From an uncultured Francisella sp. (GTDB lineage Bacteria; Pseudomonadota; Gammaproteobacteria; Burkholderiales; Neisseriaceae): a stretch of 12,971 bases of DNA. The first letter of the stretch is position 1; each line of letters starts with the position of its first letter. Made by a program: the position numbers and the translations under genes. Below the pieces are notes generated by a model. The model did no database searches. It was not told where the DNA came from and saw only the letters and a list, made by a program, of their open reading frames with translations. This document shows, one piece after another, positions 5,483 to 10,449 of this stretch. The stretch is from the NCBI GenBank assembly GCA_905373555.1, contig CAJPTP010000012.1, positions 1 to 12,971 on the forward strand. Direction: 5' to 3'.

Positions 5483-8027
5483 ACACCTGCCCGCGCCGTC
5501 CGGCGCGGCGCGGCGCAAAACCGTCGCGTCGCTCGCGGCGGTCGCCCTCGCCTGCGCTTGGTTTTTCCAAGATTCGATCAACCAGTACTGGCTGCAAACC
5601 TACCACGAGGAAAGCCCCCTGCAGGGGCTGTCTTCCGTCTCCGCGTGGGCGACGGGCGCCCGCGCCAAAACGTGGGCCGACGACGCGGCGCAAAGCGCCC
5701 GCGCCGCCTTGCGCTCCCCGTTCGACAAACTGGGGGGCGCCTACAACGCCTTGGCCGTCAACGAGAGCGCCCTCGGCGCCGAGGGCGCCGAGGCCGGTTT
5801 GGCGACGGGCGAGGAAACGGGCTTTGAAATCGGGCGAAACGACGCGAGCCCCGGATCCGACGGCGAGGAAACCGAAACTTGGGCGGCGGACGGCCCCGCC
5901 GACGGCGCCGACGCAAAGGGCGCCTTGCAAACGGCCGACGCGGGCTTGCCCAACGAACCCGAGGCGACGGAACAATCGAAGGCGGCGGCTTTGGCGGCCC
6001 AAGATGCGGGCTTGGGCGGGAACGCGGGCGAAAAAACAGCCGACGGCCCCATCGCCTCGAGCAAGGCCGGCCCCAACGCCGAAGGCAAACTTGCGGCGGG
6101 AACGGCCGGCAATTGGGCGAAGCTGTGGGATCTGCCGCCCGATCTGCCTTTCGGCGTGGACAAAGACGCGTATTACGACGAGCTCAAGGGCGAGAAGTCT
6201 TGGACTTTGGCCAAAGCGGCCCGGGCGGCCGCCGCGGCTGAAAGCGGCGTCGTTTTGGGCAGCGGGGTCGCCTCCTCGTCGGGCGGCGCGTCGCTGTCGG
6301 CCGCAAGCGCCGCGGCCAAGCTCGCGGCGGCGGGCGCGGGCGCGGACGGCGACGAGCCGGATGGCGCGGACGCGGGCGCGTCCGGCAAAAAGGGCGGCAA
6401 GAAAGCCGCCGGGGCGAAAGCCAAGAGCGATTCGCGCTCGACGGCCGCCAAAAACGGGGGACTTTCGGTCGAGGCGGGCCGCAAAGGGCTGCGCAACGGC
6501 GCGGGCGAGCTGGAGCTGCGCCCGGGCGACGAGGTCTTTTTCGTGGGCGATTCGCTGATGCAAGGCGTCGCCCCGCACGCCCAAAGGGCGCTGTCGCAAA
6601 AATGGAAGATCAAGTCCGTCAACCTCAGCAAGCAAAGCACGGGCCTGACCTACCCGTCGTTCTTCGATTGGCCCGCGACCGCCAGGCGGACGTTGGACGC
6701 CAACCCCAACATCAAGCACATCGTGGTGTTTTTGGGCGCGAACGACCCTTGGGACATGCGCGACCGCAAGTCGGGCAAGATGATCCCCTTCAAGTCGGAC
6801 AAATGGAACGCGGTGTATCTGGCGCGCATCAAGTCCATCGCGATGGACGCCCATCGCCGCGGCGTCTCCGTGACTTGGCTGCAGGCGCCCAACATGCGCC
6901 GCGACAAGCTCAACGACGGGGTGCAATACCTCAACGCGCTGTACGCCGCCGCCATGCGCCAATCGGGCGAGCGCTACGTGCTGACCAACGATTTGCTGGG
7001 AATGGGCTCAGGCGCGTCTTTCGTCTCATCCGACAACAAGGGCAAAGGCGGGGCGCCAAGGCGCCTGCGCACGGCCGACGGCGTGCATTTCACCATCACG
7101 GGGCAAAAGCTGCTGGCCAACCGAATCCTAAGCTACTTCTCCTTCATCCCGCCGAAAAAGGACGGCGAGGGCGAAAAGCAAACCATGCTCGCGGCCAACG
7201 GCGATCCCGCCGGGGTCGACGTCGGCGAATCGGGCGCCGCCCGCCCCAAGGCCAAGCCCAAGGACAACGCTAAGGTTCAAGCCAAGGCTCAAGCCAAGAG
7301 CCCGGATCAGCCCAAGACCGCGGACGCGGGCGCCGGCGACGCCCCGAATTTGGCCAAGGCGCAAAGAATTGAGCCCCAAGCGGCGGACTTGGCGGAAACG
7401 GAAGGCGCGGGCCGCGCGTTGGGCCCAAGCGCCCGGGGCCAAGACGAAGCGCGCGAAGCGAAGATCGCCCGCAGCGGGGATGAAATGAGCCAAGGCGGCG
7501 CAGCATCGGCGCGCTCCGGCGGCGACGACTGGGCGGAGGGAAGAACCGTCACGGCCCAAGAGCTCGCAGCCGAATCGAGAAACCGCGGCGTGGCCAAAGC
7601 CCGCGCCTTGGCAAACGAAAGCGCCCCATCGCGCCCCATGGCGCGCCCCGCCCCGATCAAGTCGCTGGTTCAGGCGCGAGCCGAAAAAGAGGCGCGCGAG
7701 GCGCAAGCGGCGGGATCGGCGGGCGGCGAAGGTTGGAAGCCCGCGCCCTTGGGGCAGACGGGATCATCCGGCCGCGCGGCCCCGGCGCGCCCCATGGGCT
7801 CCATGGGTTCTATGGGATCAATGGGTTCCGCGGGATCGATGGGATCGATGGGATCGATGGGATCGATGGGCTCGATGGGATCAACGGGATCCGGAGCCAT
7901 GGGCGCGCCGCGGCGGGAAGGCGCGGGAGCGGCCTCAAAAGCGGGGCGGAGCATGGGATCCATGGATGAGCGGGAACCCCGGGCGGCCCCGGCCGGCGCC
8001 TCTTTGGGCTCGATGGGATCGCCGTAG
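5469..8027 (+). CDS. Membrane-anchored DUF459-type SGNH protein, MBOAT partner (paralog 1)
   Basis: This 852-residue protein probably acts in the periplasm as acyltransferase or esterase partner of the upstream MBOAT. A hydrophobic segment at about 19-34 is a signal anchor, with a basic stretch before it. A conserved membrane-proximal part runs to about 95 (WFFQDSINQYW, ESPL, TGARAK, WADDAAQS). An Ala/Gly/Glu-rich linker follows, with an island WDLPPDLP at about 216-246 shared with the second paralog. The SGNH domain (about 352-570) has Ser362 in FVGDSLMQG, Asn425 in FLGANDPW, and Asp537/His540 in DGVHFT. The last 280 residues are low complexity, with a Lys/Ala/Gln stretch and a Met-Gly-Ser repeat. 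ATG 5469 aligns with the start region of the paralog; a GTG at 5430 lies deeper in the MBOAT gene. There is no good Shine-Dalgarno, so translation is probably coupled to the MBOAT. Confidence 0.85.
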   Translation: MRISEHLPAPSGAARRKTVASLAAVALACAWFFQDSINQYWLQTYHEESPLQGLSSVSAWATGARAKTWADDAAQSARAALRSPFDKLGGAYNALAVNESALGAEGAEAGLATGEETGFEIGRNDASPGSDGEETETWAADGPADGADAKGALQTADAGLPNEPEATEQSKAAALAAQDAGLGGNAGEKTADGPIASSKAGPNAEGKLAAGTAGNWAKLWDLPPDLPFGVDKDAYYDELKGEKSWTLAKAARAAAAAESGVVLGSGVASSSGGASLSAASAAAKLAAAGAGADGDEPDGADAGASGKKGGKKAAGAKAKSDSRSTAAKNGGLSVEAGRKGLRNGAGELELRPGDEVFFVGDSLMQGVAPHAQRALSQKWKIKSVNLSKQSTGLTYPSFFDWPATARRTLDANPNIKHIVVFLGANDPWDMRDRKSGKMIPFKSDKWNAVYLARIKSIAMDAHRRGVSVTWLQAPNMRRDKLNDGVQYLNALYAAAMRQSGERYVLTNDLLGMGSGASFVSSDNKGKGGAPRRLRTADGVHFTITGQKLLANRILSYFSFIPPKKDGEGEKQTMLAANGDPAGVDVGESGAARPKAKPKDNAKVQAKAQAKSPDQPKTADAGAGDAPNLAKAQRIEPQAADLAETEGAGRALGPSARGQDEAREAKIARSGDEMSQGGAASARSGGDDWAEGRTVTAQELAAESRNRGVAKARALANESAPSRPMARPAPIKSLVQARAEKEAREAQAAGSAGGEGWKPAPLGQTGSSGRAAPARPMGSMGSMGSMGSAGSMGSMGSMGSMGSMGSTGSGAMGAPRREGAGAASKAGRSMGSMDEREPRAAPAGASLGSMGSP
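7794..7892 (+). repeat. Eleven 9-bp units encoding Met-Gly-Ser
   Basis: Eleven consecutive 9-bp units, mostly ATGGGATCG with third-position variants, encode nine Met-Gly-Ser triplets, one Ala-Gly-Ser (unit 5) and one Thr-Gly-Ser (unit 11). The central units are identical in DNA and the outer ones differ, as expected if the array grows by slippage from its middle. It lies in the C-terminal tail of DUF459 paralog 1; further single copies occur just before the stop. The reading frame on the other strand (Ile-Asp-Pro repeats) is a shadow. Confidence 0.95.
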
Positions 8028-8054
8028 GCGCAAAAGAGGGCCCCGACCCGGCCC

Positions 8055-8089
8055 GGGCCGACCCGGCCCCGCTTCAGCTCCTTTTTTTT
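8055..8089 (+). terminator. Weak terminator candidate after DUF459 paralog 1
   Basis: GGGCC (8055-8059) pairs with GGCCC (8065-8069) in a very GC-rich stretch that also holds a 12-bp palindrome (8049-8060) and an 11-bp direct repeat (8044-8054, 8059-8069). Eight T follow at 8082-8089, but 12 bases separate them from the stem, which argues against efficient termination. Confidence 0.3.
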
Positions 8090-8099
8090 CTTTGTTCTT

Positions 8100-8131
8100 G
8101 GGGCAAGCGCGCGGCGCTTGCCCCGCGTTTT
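8100..8131 (+). terminator. Strong hairpin between the two SGNH genes
   Basis: GGGGCAAGCGC (8100-8110) pairs perfectly with GCGCTTGCCCC (8114-8124) across a 3-base loop, the longest perfect stem in any gap of this window. GCGTTTT follows. It lies 72 bases after the stop of DUF459 paralog 1. It fits a terminator that ends or attenuates the MBOAT-DUF459 transcript before the next gene, although the T-run is only four long. Confidence 0.65.
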
Positions 8132-8157
8132 CAGGCCCGGCCCGCCTCATTTATTTT
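8128..8157 (+). promoter_or_regulatory. Candidate promoter just before the PatB/Ape1-like gene
   Basis: TTTTCA (8128-8133) and TATTTT (8152-8157) each match the sigma-70 consensus at four of six positions and are 18 bases apart. Transcription would start within a base or two of the ATG at 8166, implying a nearly leaderless mRNA. That agrees with the absence of any Shine-Dalgarno sequence before this gene. Confidence 0.35.
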
Positions 8158-8165
8158 GCACAGCT

Positions 8166-10190
8166 ATGATTTCAAAACTTCGACACATCGCCCTCGCGGC
8201 TTGCGCCGCTTGGCTTGGCGCCGCCGCATGGGCGCAGCCCTCGGCGGATTTTGCGCGGGAGATTGAGCAAGGGGCGCAGGCTTTGATCCAAGCGATCGAC
8301 GCGCAGCGCGCGCCAAGCGAGCGCGCCGACGAAGCTTGGGCCGCCAACATGCCCTTGGCCGCGAACGGCAAAGCCGGGGCCCAAGCCCGCTCCAAATCGA
8401 AAGCTCAGCCCAAGGCCAAAGCCAAGGCGCGCGGCCGCGCCGCCGCAAAAACCGGCGCCAAGGCCAAGGCCAAGGGCAGGGGCAAGGGCAAGCCCCAAGT
8501 CCGGGCCCAAGCCTCCGCCAAAACCCGGCCCCAAGCCCAATCGAAGGCCCGGGCCAAGGCCCCCGCGCAGCGCGCGCCAACTTGGGCTTCGAGCCCCGCG
8601 GCCCAATTTGCGGCCCAACGCGGCTCCAGCGCCCCCGCCGCATCCCCCGAAACGGCGGCGGAAGCGGTCGCGCATGCCTTGGGGGCCCGAGCGTTTGAGG
8701 CCCAAGCGGCGGAGGATGCAAGCGAAGGGATCGGCGCCGTTTACGAGACGGGCGAACCCGGAGCGCCGGGCGAAGCCGAAACGGTCGAGACGGAGAGCGG
8801 TTTGGCCGAGGGCGAGGCGTTTGCGCCGTCCCAAAACGCCGCTTGGGCCGGGCGCCCGGGCCCCTTGCCCGCGCCCGACGCCCCGCAAGGGTTCGCGGTG
8901 GCGGCGGGCCAAGGCGGCCCGGCGGGCTTCATGCCGCCTCGGCTGCCGCCCGAGATCGCGGCGGCCTTCCCGCCCGAAGGCCGAACCGCCCGGCCCGCGG
9001 CGCGCCCGGGGATGAGCCGACCCGCCCGGGATGACGCGGCCGGCCCCAAGCCGTTCAGCGCCGCGGCCGCGCCCATGACCTCGCAAAGGCTGTTCGACTA
9101 CGGCGAAAGGAACAAGGCGCGCCTGCGCGACTTGCTGAGCCGCGCCCTGCGCGGGCAGAGCGTGTCGATTCGCATCGTGCAGTTCGGCGATTCGCACACG
9201 GCGGGCGAGTTTTTCACGCAGCGCGCGCGCGAGCGCCTGCAATCGATCTTCGGGGCGGGCAGCGTCGGGTGGATCCCCCCGGCCAAGGTGACCTACCAGC
9301 GCAATTCCTTGGCCGATTACGCCGCCGACGGCTGGTCGATGCTGTCGTCCAAGTCCGACTACGACCCCGATTTCCCCATGGGCGGCTACATCTCTTTCCC
9401 ATCCCGGGACAACGCCTCGCTCAAGATTTCCCCCAAAAAGCCGATTCGCGGCCGGGTGCCGATCAAGGTTTTGGTTCGCCGCAGCGTCGATTTGGGCGCC
9501 CCTGTCGTTGTCGGGTCGGACGGGCAGAGAGCGTCGCTCAACGCGCCCGCCGACGGCCGGTGGCATATCGCCATGGCGATTTTGGCGACCCCCGTGACCT
9601 TTGTGGCCGACATGGCCAACCAATATCAGCTGGGCGGGGTGTGGATCGACGATGAAACCCGGGGCGTCTCGCTTTCTTCAGTCGGGCTCAACGGCGCCCA
9701 GCAAGTCGTGTGGGACAAATGGGGATCGGGCTGGATGACGCTGGATTTGGCCGAGTCGAGCCCCGACGCGATCTTCATCCAATACGGCACCAACGAGGCG
9801 TTCAACGACAGGCTCGACATCAACAAGGTTCGGCAAAGCTATCTCAACCGGGTGCGCCAACTGCGCCGGCTTCACCCGCGCGCCGCGATCGTGATCATCG
9901 GGGCGCCGGACAGCCTGCGGCGCAGCGGCCAAAACTCGATCCTGTGCTCCAACCACAGGCCTCGGATGCTGGACTACGTGAAGATGGCCGAGCGCAGCGT
10001 CGCGATCACCACCCGCTCGATTTACTGGGATTGGCAATCGGCCATGGGCGGCAAGTGCTCGATGGAAAACTGGCTCACCCAAGGGCTGGCGGCCAAGGAT
10101 GGCGTGCACCTGTCCGAGGCGGGCTACAGAAAGTCGGCCGACTTGTTCGTCTCCGACCTGCTGGATTGGATGAGCTTCACGCCCAGGTGA
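8166..10190 (+). CDS. Secreted SGNH hydrolase/acyltransferase, PatB/Ape1-like
   Basis: This 674-residue protein has a signal peptide with likely cleavage after Ala23 (AWA|QP), so it is periplasmic or exported. Residues 69-136 are strongly basic, 162-218 acidic, and the linker to about 330 is Pro/Ala/Gly-rich. The SGNH domain shows Ser343 in QFGDSHTAGE, Asn543 in QYGTNEAF, and Asp645/His648 in DGVHLSEAGY. The 200 residues between the first two blocks are rich in beta-type sequence and Gly, which fits the inserted carbohydrate-binding-like domain of Ape1/PatB peptidoglycan O-acetyl enzymes. GDSH and GTNE resemble those families more than the DUF459 neighbours. It may add acetyl groups delivered by the MBOAT or remove them; the sequence cannot decide. 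The ATG at 8166 is chosen because it gives a clean signal peptide; a TTG at 8118 does not. No Shine-Dalgarno is visible. Confidence 0.87.
   Translation: MISKLRHIALAACAAWLGAAAWAQPSADFAREIEQGAQALIQAIDAQRAPSERADEAWAANMPLAANGKAGAQARSKSKAQPKAKAKARGRAAAKTGAKAKAKGRGKGKPQVRAQASAKTRPQAQSKARAKAPAQRAPTWASSPAAQFAAQRGSSAPAASPETAAEAVAHALGARAFEAQAAEDASEGIGAVYETGEPGAPGEAETVETESGLAEGEAFAPSQNAAWAGRPGPLPAPDAPQGFAVAAGQGGPAGFMPPRLPPEIAAAFPPEGRTARPAARPGMSRPARDDAAGPKPFSAAAAPMTSQRLFDYGERNKARLRDLLSRALRGQSVSIRIVQFGDSHTAGEFFTQRARERLQSIFGAGSVGWIPPAKVTYQRNSLADYAADGWSMLSSKSDYDPDFPMGGYISFPSRDNASLKISPKKPIRGRVPIKVLVRRSVDLGAPVVVGSDGQRASLNAPADGRWHIAMAILATPVTFVADMANQYQLGGVWIDDETRGVSLSSVGLNGAQQVVWDKWGSGWMTLDLAESSPDAIFIQYGTNEAFNDRLDINKVRQSYLNRVRQLRRLHPRAAIVIIGAPDSLRRSGQNSILCSNHRPRMLDYVKMAERSVAITTRSIYWDWQSAMGGKCSMENWLTQGLAAKDGVHLSEAGYRKSADLFVSDLLDWMSFTPR
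8370..8573 (+). repeat. Degenerate Lys/Ala-coding repeat region
   Basis: DNA built from irregular AAGGCC/CAAGGC-type words encodes residues 69-136 of the PatB/Ape1-like protein, mostly Lys-Ala, Arg-Ala and Lys-Gly pairs. I count 23 Lys or Arg and no Asp or Glu in 68 residues. It resembles histone-H1-like or AlgP-like Lys/Ala repeats in composition only, and follows a signal peptide, so nucleic acid binding in the cytoplasm is unlikely. Confidence 0.8.
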
Positions 10191-10204
10191 GGGCCAAACC
10201 CCAA

Positions 10205-10245
10205 GCGCCGCCCGATCCGGCCCCAGGCGGCGCCCGGCCGCTTTT
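10205..10245 (+). terminator. Terminator candidate with two alternative folds
   Basis: GCGGC (10227-10231) pairs with GCCGC (10237-10241) over a 5-base loop and is followed at once by TTTT (10242-10245), a short terminator form. The competing fold pairs GCGCCGCC (10205-10212) with GGCGGCGC (10226-10233) and would break the first one. It begins 15 bases after the stop of the PatB/Ape1-like gene. Confidence 0.5.
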
Positions 10246-10438
10246 AAACCGTTCGCCCCCAACCGAATCCGAGTTCAATCGGATCGAAACGTTGTCAAGC
10301 GCTCTTGATCTTTGGACGCCCGGGCCCAAGGCGCCGACCGCGGCTTGAGGCTTGGATGGCGGATGATCCCCAACGGCGCGTTGAACGGCCGGCTTTGGCG
10401 CGCGGCCGGATCTTGCGGGGCATGCCGAAGCGCGCGCC

Positions 10439-10443
10439 GAGGA
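10439..10443 (+). promoter_or_regulatory. Ribosome binding site of DUF459 paralog 2
   Basis: GAGGA lies six bases before the ATG at 10450. It supports that start, which also matches the start region of paralog 1. Confidence 0.75.
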
Positions 10444-10449
10444 CGAAAC

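Larger units (their letters stand above)
10191..10449 (+). other. Gap before the second DUF459 gene
   Basis: The gap holds no gene I can support. After the terminator-like hairpins at 10205-10245 there is a dyad TCAAG-CGCT-CTTGA (10295-10308) in a less GC-rich stretch, a possible operator. TTGTCA at 10292-10297 resembles a -35 box, but no -10 box stands 16-18 bases downstream. The last 100 bases before the ATG are GC-rich and featureless apart from the ribosome binding site. The spacing and hairpins suggest separate control of the second paralog. Confidence 0.4.

Noticed and set aside
4100..5581. 493-codon open frame antisense to the MBOAT gene
   Set aside because: The product is Gln/Arg/Gly-rich without domains; the MBOAT reading is clear.
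5059..6558. 499-codon + strand frame overlapping MBOAT and DUF459 genes
   Set aside because: An Arg/Pro/Ala-rich out-of-frame reading of two well-supported genes.
7794..7892. CRISPR array
   Set aside because: The 9-bp units are contiguous, with no spacers, and lie in frame inside a gene.
7670..7963. Minus-strand frame with Ile-Asp-Pro repeats
   Set aside because: It is the reverse reading of the Met-Gly-Ser array; the + strand frame continues a recognised protein.
8118..8165. TTG start for the PatB/Ape1-like gene
   Set aside because: It falls inside the terminator-like hairpin and puts 16 residues before an otherwise clean signal peptide.
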